From NCBI GenBank assembly GCA_029211085.1, contig JARGFW010000020.1:1-40581 (forward strand): a DNA stretch of 40,581 nt, given 5' to 3'. Positions 1-7,210 of this stretch are shown in pieces. The position numbers and the translations under genes are program-made. The notes under the pieces were generated by a model that searched no databases, was not told where the DNA came from, and saw nothing but the letters and a program-made list of their open reading frames with translations. How positions within the stretch are numbered: position 1 is the stretch's first letter; every line of letters starts with the position of its first letter. The stretch comes from Deferrisomatales bacterium (lineage in GTDB: Bacteria; Desulfobacterota; Deferrisomatia; Deferrisomatales; JARGFW01).

Positions 1-86
1 TATTGGTTCCGCTGCCGTTTGCTGCTACCGTCCCCGGCGACACGGTTTCGGCCCCCACCCGCTTTCGCCACGGAACCCTCCGGCCC

Positions 87-1076
87 ATGCTCTTCATCCC
101 GTTCCTGCACGCCTGCCGCGACGTCCTGCGAACCTCCGCCCGGGTGTGCGCCAGCCTGTTCAAGATCATGATCCCGGTGTTAATCGGGGTGAAGATCGCC
201 GTGGAACTGGGGATGATCGCCTTCCTGGCCGCGCCCCTGGCCCCGGTCATGGCGTTGGTGGGGTTGCCCCCGGAGATGGGTCTGGTGTGGGCCACGGCCA
301 TGGTCAACACCATCTACGGGGCGTTGGTGGTATTCGGGGGGGTGGCGGCGGCCACACCGCTCACGGGTGCCCAGGCCACCGCCCTCGGAGTGATGGTGCT
401 GGTGGCCCACGCCCTGCCCATCGAGATCGGCATCGCCCGGGCTGCCGGGCTGCGGCCGCTGCCGATGATCCTGTTGCGGGTGTGCGGGGCGATCGCTCTG
501 GGCGCGGCCATCTCCGCCGGCTACGGGGCGTTGGGGCTCGGGCAGCAACCGGCCCTGGTGCTGTGGCAGTCTCCCCGGGTGGCGGACCCCACCCTGGCCA
601 GGTGGGCGGTGGGCGAGCTGCGCAACCTGGGGTTGGTGGTGGTGTCGGTCACCCTGTTGATCTCCCTGCTGCGCATCCTGGAGGCGCTGCGGGTGACCCA
701 CGGCATGCACTGGCTACTGGCACCGGTGTTCCGGCTCATCGGGGTCAGCCGCAAGGCGTCGAGCCTCACCATCATCGGCCTGACCATGGGAATCTCGTAC
801 GGTGGCGGGTTGATCATCGGCGAGGCTCGCTCCGGGCGCCTGCCCGGCCGGGAGATCTTCTTCAGCCTGGCGTTCCTGGGGTTGTGCCACTCCCTGTTCG
901 AGGATTCCCTGCTGCTGGTGCTGATCGGCGGCAGCCTGCCCGGCCTGGTGCTGGGACGGCTGCTGTTCGCGGTGGCGGTGGTGGCGATGCTGGTGCGCCT
1001 CACCGCCAGGTTGTCCGAGGAGCGCTTCGCCTGGCTGCTGCTCAAGCCGGCCAAGCAACCCGGGGCGAAGGGGTAA
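87..1076 (+). CDS. Nucleoside-recognition (gate) domain membrane protein
   Basis: A very hydrophobic protein of about 329 residues with roughly eight membrane segments. It matches the general pattern of the nucleoside-recognition/gate family (SpmA/SpmB-like and FeoB-gate-like proteins): two halves, each with helices around a Gly-rich turn, for example ISYGGGLIIGEA near residue 230 and the acidic CHSLFEDS stretch after it. The substrate is not known for this family branch, so a transport role is inference only. The reading frame is open from base 3, but the first 28 codons are Pro/Arg-rich and do not look like protein. The ATG at 87 opens directly into hydrophobic sequence and is the chosen start, although no clear ribosome binding site precedes it. 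The gene stands alone, followed by 177 bp without a gene. Confidence 0.7.
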   Translation: MLFIPFLHACRDVLRTSARVCASLFKIMIPVLIGVKIAVELGMIAFLAAPLAPVMALVGLPPEMGLVWATAMVNTIYGALVVFGGVAAATPLTGAQATALGVMVLVAHALPIEIGIARAAGLRPLPMILLRVCGAIALGAAISAGYGALGLGQQPALVLWQSPRVADPTLARWAVGELRNLGLVVVSVTLLISLLRILEALRVTHGMHWLLAPVFRLIGVSRKASSLTIIGLTMGISYGGGLIIGEARSGRLPGREIFFSLAFLGLCHSLFEDSLLLVLIGGSLPGLVLGRLLFAVAVVAMLVRLTARLSEERFAWLLLKPAKQPGAKG

Positions 1077-1253
1077 GGGCTTGGCCCGCGGGTTGCAACG
1101 GGTTCCAGCCATTCCCGCGCGCCCCCCGGCTGGAGCCGATCTTGGATCGCCGCCCGACTGCGGGTGTCCGGTCGGAGGCACCAGGGGGAGGCGCCGTTGC
1201 CCCCCGGGCGAGGCGGGAGAGCGACCCATCGTTAGCGAGGAGGAACCCGGCCC

Positions 1254-1514
1254 ATGGGAAGCAGACTGCAGGCAGAGAAATCTCGGGAGAGTTGGGAGTT
1301 CGAGGACGCGGTGATCCTGGACGACACCACCGCCACCTACGCCGCCGCGTTCGCCACGGTGTGCGCGGGGCTGGGCGGCGCCCGGGCCGCGCCCGGAGAC
1401 GAGGACCTGGCCCTGCGCCTGGCCCAGCAGATGCGAACTGCCGCCGCCGCATTTTGGACCGGACAACCCTTGGACGACGAGGTGTGGCTGCCTGACGACC
1501 CCAGGGAACAGTGA
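1254..1514 (+). CDS. Hypothetical protein, 86 residues
   Basis: The ATG at 1254 follows a strong purine-rich ribosome binding site (GAGGAGG, about 10 nt upstream), which makes translation credible. The product is acidic and Ala-rich, has no cysteine motif beyond a single Cys and no membrane segment, and ends in an acidic tail rich in Asp and Pro. I do not recognise a family. It lies 73 bp upstream of another small protein gene on the same strand and may be cotranscribed with it. Confidence 0.5.
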   Translation: MGSRLQAEKSRESWEFEDAVILDDTTATYAAAFATVCAGLGGARAAPGDEDLALRLAQQMRTAAAAFWTGQPLDDEVWLPDDPREQ

Positions 1515-1586
1515 TTCCCCGCCCGGGCTTGACCTCGGCCCGCCTGGGGCCGTAAAGGGAGACAGGACCCCACCCGGACTCCCGCG

Positions 1587-1775
1587 ATGAGCGATCGAAC
1601 CGTCAACTGTCTGCAGTGCGCGTATTTTTTCGTTACCTGGGAAGCGGCCCGCCCCCGCGGCTGCCGAGCCCTGGGCTTCAAGTGCCGCGAGGTGCCTTCC
1701 CAGGCGGTGCGCACCGCCTCCGGGGAGGAGTGCCGGTACTTCCGGCGGCGCGACCGAAACCGAGACCGGGGCTAG
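1587..1775 (+). CDS. Small conserved cysteine protein, 62 residues
   Basis: A short protein with the pattern CLQCAYFFVTW near the start, then CRALGFKC and a final EECRYF, giving five cysteines in about 42 residues. From family memory this pattern (CxxCxxFxxTW, then RGCxAxGFKxxxxPS, then GxxCxxF) is a conserved small protein in Desulfobacterota and related bacteria. It is sometimes labelled in databases as a uracil-DNA glycosylase fragment, a label I would not trust at this length. The cysteine spacing suggests a small metal-binding or zinc-ribbon-like fold. It lies 23 bp upstream of the receiver-PATAN-J-TPR gene and is likely in the same transcript. Its function is unknown. Confidence 0.65.
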   Translation: MSDRTVNCLQCAYFFVTWEAARPRGCRALGFKCREVPSQAVRTASGEECRYFRRRDRNRDRG

Positions 1776-1798
1776 AGCTCTTCCCAGGGGGTGGTGCA

Positions 1799-3664
1799 AT
1801 GACCAAACACGTGCTGGTTGCGGACTGCGATCCCATCACTCGCCAGGCCCTGGCGGCGTTGCTGCCGAGCCTGGGGGCCGAGGCCCTGTTCGCGGACAAC
1901 GACGAGATGGCGGTGCGCCGTTTCCTCGAAAACGGCCCGCAGCTGGTGTGGATCGACGTGCTGTTGCCACGCCACGGCGGGCTGCCCCTGCTGCGCCGGC
2001 TGCGAACCCTGCGCGACGGCGCGGGGGTGGCGGTGCTGGTGACCGGGTCGGTGGCCCAGGACAAGGCGTTCCGCAAGGAGGCGGTGGCGGAACTGGGGGC
2101 CCTGGCCTACTGCAAGAAGCCCCTCACCCTGGAAACCCTGCGCACCCGCCTGACCCAGGCCCTAGCCGCCGGCGACGCGCCGGCCCCGGTGGCCAACCCG
2201 TTTGCCGCCCCGCTGCCGGAACAGGGAGGCGAGCTGGCCGAGGCCCCGTCTCCACGCCTGCTCCACCGTCTGGCCCAGCGCCGGGTCACCGGTTGTCTCA
2301 CCGTGACCCGGCAGCGCCAGCGCAAGGTGCTGTACCTGCGGGACGGCGCCGTCACCTTCGCCCTCTCCAACCAGCTGCGCGAAACCCTCAGCAGCCACCT
2401 GGTGGCCCGCGGGCGCATCGACGCGGCCACGGTGCAGGCAGGGGTGGAGGAGATGCGTCGCGCGGGCACGCGCCTGGGGGAGTTCCTCATCGCCAACGGG
2501 GTGCTCGCCGCCGACGAGGTGTTCGCCGCGATCCGCGACAACGTGCGCGAGAAGGTGCTGGACCTGTTCCGCTGGCAAGAGGGTCGGTTCCAGGTGACCC
2601 CGTACCGGGAACCCCCCGCGCCCCTTCCCGGGCCCGAGTTCCCCCTGCCCGGGGTGGTGTGGGCCGGGGTCCGCGAGGTGTTGTCCCTGCGGGCCGTCGG
2701 CGAGGAACTGGCCCCCCTGGGCGGGTTGGTGCTCGGGGCGTGCCCCGGTGCCGCCGATCCGCCATCGGACCTGGGCCTGGGCGGCGACGAGCTGCGGCTG
2801 CTGCGCACCCTGCGCCGCGGCCTGGGGGGTACCCTGGAAGAACTCCTGGGGCAGGTGGATGAGGAGCCCGGGCGCCGCCTGCTCTACTACCTGCTGCTGC
2901 AGGGCTACTTCACCCTGGGGGGCGATGCCGGCGCCGCGGGGGCTGGCCAGGACACAGCGGACCCGCGCCTGCGCGATGCCCGGGAGCGACTACGCAGGCT
3001 GCGGCAGGGCAACCACTTCCAGGTCCTCCAGGTGCCCCTGGACGTCGATGACCGGACGGTGCGCGAGGCGTACCGCAGCCGCGCCAAGGCCGTGCATCCC
3101 GACACCCTGGGGCCCGGTGATCCGGCGGAACTCCACCGCTTGTTTGGCGACTCGTTCCAGGTGATCCGCGCCGCCTACGACGGGTTGAAGACCCCCGAGC
3201 TGCGCCAGCAGCACCTGCGCCACTTGCACGGGGCTGCACCGGAAGATCCGCTGGAGGAGGGCAGCGCGGTGCTGCAGGCCGAGGTGCACTACCAGGAGGG
3301 CCAACAACTGCTCAAGCGGCGCGACTGGAACCGGGCCGCCGAGCTGTTGGGCAAGGCCTGGGAACTGAATCCCACCGAGGGGGAGTACGCCCTGGGTCTG
3401 GGGGTGGCCCGAGCCCGCCAGAGCGGCGCCGGCCGGCCAGACCTGGAGCGTGACGCCGAGGGTCTGTTGCGGCAGGCCCACGAGATGCTGCCGGGCTCGG
3501 GAGAGCCAACGTACCACCTGGGTCGTCTGGCCCTGCAGCGCGGCGACCCGGAGACCGCAGCCGGGTTCCTGCGCCAAGCCCTGGGGCGAGATCCCAACCA
3601 TCTGGCGGCCCAACGCGAGCTGCGGGTGCTGCGCATGCGCGGCGCCGGTCGTTCGCGGCGCTGA
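1799..3664 (+). CDS. Response regulator receiver-PATAN (DUF4388)-DnaJ-TPR fusion protein
   Basis: A 621-residue cytoplasmic protein with four modules. Residues 1-120 form a receiver domain, with the likely phospho-acceptor Asp53 in VWIDVLLPRHGG and the conserved Lys-Pro near residue 107 (YCKKPLTL). Residues about 140-295 resemble the DUF4388/PATAN domain found in Desulfobacterota and myxobacterial signalling proteins. Residues about 404-478 form a J domain with the intact HPD tripeptide (His433-Asp435), so it could stimulate an Hsp70 ATPase. Residues about 500-615 are TPR-like helical repeats. The ATG at 1799 follows a G-rich ribosome binding site and starts exactly at the receiver domain; the longer upstream frame overlaps the previous small gene. 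The domain order suggests a phosphorylation-controlled co-chaperone or scaffold. The partner kinase is not in the window. Confidence 0.85.
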   Translation: MTKHVLVADCDPITRQALAALLPSLGAEALFADNDEMAVRRFLENGPQLVWIDVLLPRHGGLPLLRRLRTLRDGAGVAVLVTGSVAQDKAFRKEAVAELGALAYCKKPLTLETLRTRLTQALAAGDAPAPVANPFAAPLPEQGGELAEAPSPRLLHRLAQRRVTGCLTVTRQRQRKVLYLRDGAVTFALSNQLRETLSSHLVARGRIDAATVQAGVEEMRRAGTRLGEFLIANGVLAADEVFAAIRDNVREKVLDLFRWQEGRFQVTPYREPPAPLPGPEFPLPGVVWAGVREVLSLRAVGEELAPLGGLVLGACPGAADPPSDLGLGGDELRLLRTLRRGLGGTLEELLGQVDEEPGRRLLYYLLLQGYFTLGGDAGAAGAGQDTADPRLRDARERLRRLRQGNHFQVLQVPLDVDDRTVREAYRSRAKAVHPDTLGPGDPAELHRLFGDSFQVIRAAYDGLKTPELRQQHLRHLHGAAPEDPLEEGSAVLQAEVHYQEGQQLLKRRDWNRAAELLGKAWELNPTEGEYALGLGVARARQSGAGRPDLERDAEGLLRQAHEMLPGSGEPTYHLGRLALQRGDPETAAGFLRQALGRDPNHLAAQRELRVLRMRGAGRSRR

Positions 3665-3915
3665 TCGGCAAAGCCCCCGCACCTTCCTGCCCGCCGGGGC
3701 TGGGCACCGCCCACGGGTCCCTGGTACCCATGCCCCTGCCGGATCGCTTCTCCGGATCCGCCCTGCGCAACGGCGCCGTGTTCGCGCCAGCCGGTCCGTG
3801 CCGTCACCGCACCCACGTCACGGACCACCTGTTCCCGTTTCCCGCCGTGTGGACGCGGGATGTGGCACGAGGCGGAGGGTCCTCTGGAAGCCGGCCTGCT
3901 ACCCCATGTGGGCGC
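3665..3915. other. Intergenic region without a recognisable gene
   Basis: This stretch separates the receiver-J-TPR gene (forward) from the decayed porB remnant (reverse). It is GC-rich with short inverted repeats, such as GCCGG at about 3893 pairing with CCGGC at about 3919, but no hairpin followed by a T tract and no credible open frame. It probably consists of decayed DNA belonging to the same deletion event as the porB remnant. Confidence 0.5.
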
Positions 3916-4169
3916 CTACCGGCCAGGAGCCTCGTCGCGCCGCTCGATCTCTGCCCAGTTGCGGTCCACCTCAGTCTGGGTGGCGTCGATCTGTTCCCGC
4001 GAGAGGTGCCGGCAACGCCCCTGAGACGAGAGGTAGCGCTCCACCGGGAGGCCCTTCGAGCGGTAGGTCATCCGGTGTCGGGTGCCCCCGAGAACCTCGG
4101 AGAGGGGAAAGACGTTGGTCTCGACGGCCAGGATCGCCGCCCGAGGGGCCGCGTTCTCGGCCTCTCCTT
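3916..4169 (-). pseudogene. Truncated C-terminal remnant of 2-oxoacid:ferredoxin oxidoreductase beta subunit (porB-like)
   Basis: Read on the minus strand, about 80 codons encode ILAVETNVFPLSEV, then PVERYLSSQGRCRHLSREQI and a final charged helix ending at a TAG at 3916-3918. This matches the C-terminus of PorB-type beta subunits, whose usual form is AVETGxxPLxE, then KPVxEYLxLQGRFxHLTEED. The rest of a normal beta subunit of about 280-310 residues, including the thiamine-diphosphate site and the cluster cysteines, is missing. The homology stops right at the 3' end of the metallo-beta-lactamase gene, and there is no start codon or ribosome binding site of its own. It is best read as a leftover of a pyruvate- or ketoisovalerate:ferredoxin oxidoreductase operon. 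The family call comes from motif recognition, not from a search. Confidence 0.7.
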
Positions 4170-4172
4170 GGC

Positions 4173-5072
4173 TCAGTCCAGTCCGCCGTAGATCAGCCCC
4201 ACCCACTGGTCACCGGTGAACAGGCCCTTGCCCCATCGGGGTTCAAGATCTGCCAGGGGTTGAGCCGCCACCGCGGCCGCCGCGTGCAGGCCTTGCGCCT
4301 TCAGGTTGCCCAGGCGCGCGTATGCCGTGGCCAACATGTCCCGGTAGGCCTGCAGTTGGGCCCTGTCTCCCAAAGGGCCGTGGCCGGGGATCAGTTTGGT
4401 GTTCCCGTCGGTCAGGGCCAGGACCGCGTCCGCCGCCGCGATCATCCCTTGCAGCGAGCCGCCGTGGTCCACGTCGATGAACGGGTAGAAGCCGTTGAAC
4501 AGGACGTCCCCTGTGTGGATCACGTTGGCCTTCTCGAAGTGGATCACGCTGTCCCCGTCTGTGTGGGCACGGGGCGCGTGGAAGACGTGCAGGGTGTCGC
4601 CGTTGAGGTGGAAGGTGAGGTCGGTGGAAAACGTCACCACCGGCAGGGCGTCCTTCGGCAGGGGCGGCGTCACCATGTTGAAGGCCGCGATCACCGTTTC
4701 CACCGTCAGCCGTTCCCGCACCTTGTCGTGGGAGAAGATCAGCGCTCCCGCCTTGCCCAGGTTCTCATTACCCCCCGTGTGGTCGGCGTGGTAGTGGGTG
4801 TTGATCAGGAACCGCGGCGTGTCCCCTCCCGCCGCCCGGATCGCCGCCAGGTGCTTTTCGGTCAGCGGCGCGAACTGGTCGTCGATCAGGAACGTGCCGT
4901 CCTCGCCGATGAACAGGCCGATGTTGCCGCCCTGACCCGTCAGCATGAAGATCCCGTTCCGCACCGGGACCGTCTCGATGTTCACGGTGTCTGCGGCCAC
5001 CGCAGGGATGGCTCCCCACAGGCCTAGCAACCCGACCAGCAACCCTGCAATCCGTGCTTTCGTAATCGTCAT
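4173..5072 (-). CDS. Exported metallo-beta-lactamase-fold hydrolase
   Basis: A 299-residue protein with a cleavable signal peptide: a hydrophobic stretch at residues 9-25 followed by AVAAD near residue 27. The MBL metal-binding motif THYHADHTGG gives His93, His95, Asp97 and His98. Later metal ligands are the His in HAPRAHTDGDSV, the Asp in HTGDVLF and the His in IPGHGPLG. This variant resembles the periplasmic cyclase/SoxH-like MBL proteins rather than true beta-lactamases. The substrate is unknown; antibiotic hydrolysis should not be assumed. The start is secured by AAAGGAG, 7-8 nt before the ATG. The gene is divergent from the HD-GYP gene, and its 3' end abuts the porB remnant. Confidence 0.85.
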   Translation of the reverse strand: MTITKARIAGLLVGLLGLWGAIPAVAADTVNIETVPVRNGIFMLTGQGGNIGLFIGEDGTFLIDDQFAPLTEKHLAAIRAAGGDTPRFLINTHYHADHTGGNENLGKAGALIFSHDKVRERLTVETVIAAFNMVTPPLPKDALPVVTFSTDLTFHLNGDTLHVFHAPRAHTDGDSVIHFEKANVIHTGDVLFNGFYPFIDVDHGGSLQGMIAAADAVLALTDGNTKLIPGHGPLGDRAQLQAYRDMLATAYARLGNLKAQGLHAAAAVAAQPLADLEPRWGKGLFTGDQWVGLIYGGLD

Positions 5073-5122
5073 GGCTCCACTCCTTTCGTCGAGTCCCCTC
5101 TACGGATCGTTGATGTGACAAA

Positions 5123-5142
5123 GGCCGGGATCGCTCCCGGCC
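5123..5142. other. Hairpin in the divergent leader region
   Basis: GGCCGGGA at 5123-5130 and TCCCGGCC at 5135-5142 form a perfect 8-bp stem with a TCGC loop. It lies 50 bp upstream of the metallo-beta-lactamase start on the minus strand. The flanking bases on that side are TTTGTC, too few T residues for a convincing terminator. It may be a leader hairpin or an operator dyad. Confidence 0.4.
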
Positions 5143-5298
5143 GTATTCTGGTGTCGCACTGCCCCTGGCTGCCCTGCACTCTGCCGGCGGGTCCCTATGG
5201 TGGAACATAAGGGGCGCAAGGGGGATGGGCAAGGCGCTTCCCGGCCCCGGGCAGCGTCCTTCCACCGGGCACGCATCTCCGTGTGGCTTCCGGGGTGC

Positions 5299-5326
5299 TT
5301 GCGCCCAGAGCCGGTCTCACTATGCT
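5299..5326 (+). promoter_or_regulatory. Candidate sigma-70-type promoter for the GAF/HD-GYP gene
   Basis: TTGCGC (5299-5304) and TATGCT (5321-5326) are separated by 16 bp and lie about 85 bp upstream of the HD-GYP start. The remainder of the 338-bp divergent interval (5073-5410) holds the hairpin described at 5123 and no further gene. The -35 box is only a partial match, so this is a candidate by pattern alone. Confidence 0.35.
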
Positions 5327-5410
5327 GGTTTCCCGTTGGGGTTTCCTGTTCCGAGAGAGCTTCGGTGCCGATTCCAGCGGGGTGCCGAGAACGCGAAGGG
5401 AGAGAGGCAG

Positions 5411-6616
5411 ATGGTAGATCGACGGGTACCGGAGGGGGCCGCGGCGGGTGCGGGCGCCGAGCCTCGGGTCGCCTACGTGGCCGACCCCTTGGCAGCCCTC
5501 GCCGAAAACCAGGACCTGGGCCAGTTTCTGGCGGCGATCCAAGCGGCTGTGGGAAACCACTGCGACTGCATCGATCGCATCTCGGTGGCCCTCTACGACG
5601 CAGACACCGACACCCTCAAGACCTTCCTGGCCAGCAGTGGGGGCGACGCGCCGCTGCAGCACTACGAGGCGGACCTCGCCGCGGCGCCGTCCCTGCGGGA
5701 AACCATCCTCTCCCGGCGCCCGCGGGTCGTCAACGACCTGTCCGTGTTCGCCGACGGCACCCGGGAGCACACCCGGCGCATCCGCGACCAGGGCTACGGG
5801 GCGAGTTGCACCTTCCCCCTCTTCCTGGGGGAACGGGTTCTGGGGTGCGCGTTCTTCGACAGCTACCGGAAGGGTTGCTTCGGGGAACACGTCGTCCGGG
5901 TGCTGAGCCTCTTCTCCCACCTGATCGCCCGGGTGGTGGGCAGCGAGTGGATCGCCGCCCGCACCTTGCGGGCGGCCCTGAAGACCGCCAACGAAATGGT
6001 CCACCACAAGGACCCGGAGACCGGCAACCACCTGGAGCGGATGAGCCGGTTCTCGCGGCTCATCGCCCAGGACCTGTCGCGATCGGGGGCACATGCGTTG
6101 GATGACGAGTTCGTCGAGTCCCTGTTCCTGTTCTCCCCCCTCCACGACGTTGGCAAGATCGGTATTCCGGACGCGGTCCTGCTCAAACCGGCGAAGCTCG
6201 AGGGGCCGGAGTGGGAGGTAATGAAGAGCCATGCGCACCTGGGAAGGGTGATGGTGGACGCCATCATCGGCAACTTCGGCCTGGAGTCCACCGGATCGGT
6301 CGACCTGCTGCGCCACATCGCCGAACACCACCACGAGACGGTGGACGGAGCCGGCTATCCCCACGGCCTCGTCGGGGAGGAGATCCCGCTCGCGGCGCGG
6401 GTGGTGGCCGTGGCCGACGTGTTCGACGCCCTCACCAGCCGGCGTCCCTACAAAGAGCCCTGGACCAATGACGACGCCTTCCGACAGCTGCGACGCCTGG
6501 CGCGGGACAAGCTGGACGCCACCTGCGTGGAGGCCCTGATCCACAACCGACCGGCCGTGGAGGCCATCCAGCGGCAGTTCCGGGAGGAAGAGGAAGCCGT
6601 CGCCGCAGGGACCTGA
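5411..6616 (+). CDS. GAF domain/HD-GYP phosphodiesterase
   Basis: A 401-residue protein. An N-terminal GAF-like sensor (residues about 30-185) is followed by an HD-GYP domain. The HD pair is in HDVGKIGIPD, and the signature appears as HHHETVDGAGYP followed by IPLAARVVAVADVFDALTS. HD-GYP proteins with this motif set hydrolyse cyclic di-GMP (or cGAMP) using a di- or tri-metal centre. All canonical ligands seem present, so enzymatic activity is likely. The ATG at 5411 follows GGGAGAGAG; the 62 codons upstream in the same frame are Pro/Arg-rich and are not counted. The next gene encodes a small cytochrome behind a structured leader, so a c-di-GMP link to electron transfer is possible but unproven. 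Confidence 0.85.
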   Translation: MVDRRVPEGAAAGAGAEPRVAYVADPLAALAENQDLGQFLAAIQAAVGNHCDCIDRISVALYDADTDTLKTFLASSGGDAPLQHYEADLAAAPSLRETILSRRPRVVNDLSVFADGTREHTRRIRDQGYGASCTFPLFLGERVLGCAFFDSYRKGCFGEHVVRVLSLFSHLIARVVGSEWIAARTLRAALKTANEMVHHKDPETGNHLERMSRFSRLIAQDLSRSGAHALDDEFVESLFLFSPLHDVGKIGIPDAVLLKPAKLEGPEWEVMKSHAHLGRVMVDAIIGNFGLESTGSVDLLRHIAEHHHETVDGAGYPHGLVGEEIPLAARVVAVADVFDALTSRRPYKEPWTNDDAFRQLRRLARDKLDATCVEALIHNRPAVEAIQRQFREEEEAVAAGT

Positions 6617-6857
6617 GCCGCGGGGAACCGGAGGGGGACGACACAGGCCACAGGGAAACCAGCGTCAGGGTGGGAACCCCGGTCGCGGGACCGGGGACGG
6701 GCTCGTCTTTTTCCATCTTGATGGCGCAAGGCGTCGGGCTGGCGACAGGGTTCACCCGAACCACAGTGCGGGGCCGCCCCGCCGGTTCGCCGGCCCAGGG
6801 CGGGACACGTTGCGGTTTCGTACCGTCCGGCGCCCAACCGGGCAGGAGACATCTCCG
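6617..6857 (+). other. Hairpin-rich leader of the diheme cytochrome gene, candidate structured RNA
   Basis: These 241 bases carry a run of compact stem-loops on the plus strand. An 8-bp CCCCGGTC/GACCGGGG stem with a 4-nt loop lies at 6677-6696. GACGA at 6637-6641 can pair with TCGTC at 6704-6708, directly followed by a T5 run. Next come CCAT-CTTG-ATGG at 6713-6724, a GGTTC-ACCC-GAACC stem near 6750 and CCGG-TTCG-CCGG near 6781. The ribosome binding site GGAGA lies about 10 nt before the cytochrome ATG. I compared it by eye with GEMM c-di-GMP and cGAMP riboswitches, which often precede cytochromes in related bacteria. It lacks the conserved ACGCAAAGCC-type core, so I do not assign a class. Confidence 0.4.
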
Positions 6858-7097
6858 ATGCACTCTGTACGCAAGAAGAGCGTGCGCCTCCTCGCAGTCG
6901 GTGTGGTGCTGGTCGCTGCACTGACCCTGGTCAGCCGCAGCACCCAGCCCCCGGTGCAGCCCTTCGACCCGGCCCATCGTGGCCTCGCCGGAAACCCGGA
7001 CTGCGCACCGTGTCACGCCGCGGACGCGGCGGCCCCCCTGGGTCCGCGGCACCCGCCCAAGGACGACTGCCTCCACTGCCACCCCCCGGCGGGATAG
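6858..7097 (+). CDS. Small diheme c-type cytochrome
   Basis: A 79-residue protein with a positively charged N-terminus, one hydrophobic segment (residues about 9-25) acting as signal or membrane anchor, and two CxxCH haem-c sites: CAPCH at residues 49-53 and CLHCH at residues 71-75. Haem attachment would occur outside the cytoplasmic membrane. Such minimal diheme proteins act as electron shuttles or as parts of larger cytochrome complexes, but no partner gene is in the window. The ATG at 6858 follows GGAGA; an upstream in-frame start at 6810 would add 16 Arg-rich residues before the signal and is less likely. The long structured leader suggests regulation at the RNA level. Confidence 0.8.
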   Translation: MHSVRKKSVRLLAVGVVLVAALTLVSRSTQPPVQPFDPAHRGLAGNPDCAPCHAADAAAPLGPRHPPKDDCLHCHPPAG

Positions 7098-7210
7098 CAA
7101 AAGGACGGAGGGGACGCAGCGCAGTCGAGAAGTCATGGTTGTAGGGGTGGCGAAAACACCGGAGGGACCTTCGCCCCGACCGACAACCTTGCGACGGAGG
7201 GGACCGGCCC

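Noticed and set aside
714-1799. Long minus-strand open frame (361 codons) across the gate-domain gene and small genes
   Set aside because: Its composition is Gly/Pro/Arg-rich without domains, and it crosses several forward genes that have ribosome binding sites and recognisable motifs.
3876-3935. Possible shared motif between this region (GGCGCCTACCGGCCAGGAG) and the cytochrome leader near 6833
   Set aside because: About 18 of 20 bases agree, but both sites are GC-rich, the flanks agree only loosely, and the first copy lies at the end of a pseudogene. The evidence is too weak for a repeat family.
3450-5027. A 525-codon forward frame over the TPR end, the intergenic gap and the metallo-beta-lactamase gene
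   Set aside because: Most of it is the complement of the clear metallo-beta-lactamase gene; the rest is low-complexity Arg/Pro sequence.
4173-5072. Metallo-beta-lactamase as an antibiotic-resistance gene
   Set aside because: The motifs define only the broad MBL fold. Overall features fit exported cyclase/SoxH-like hydrolases, and nothing in the context points to resistance.
6617-6857. Assignment of the cytochrome leader to the GEMM (c-di-GMP/cGAMP) riboswitch class
   Set aside because: Short resemblances exist (CAGGGAAACC and a late GGTT segment), but the conserved ACGCAAAGCC-type stretch and the P2/P3 geometry are missing by eye.
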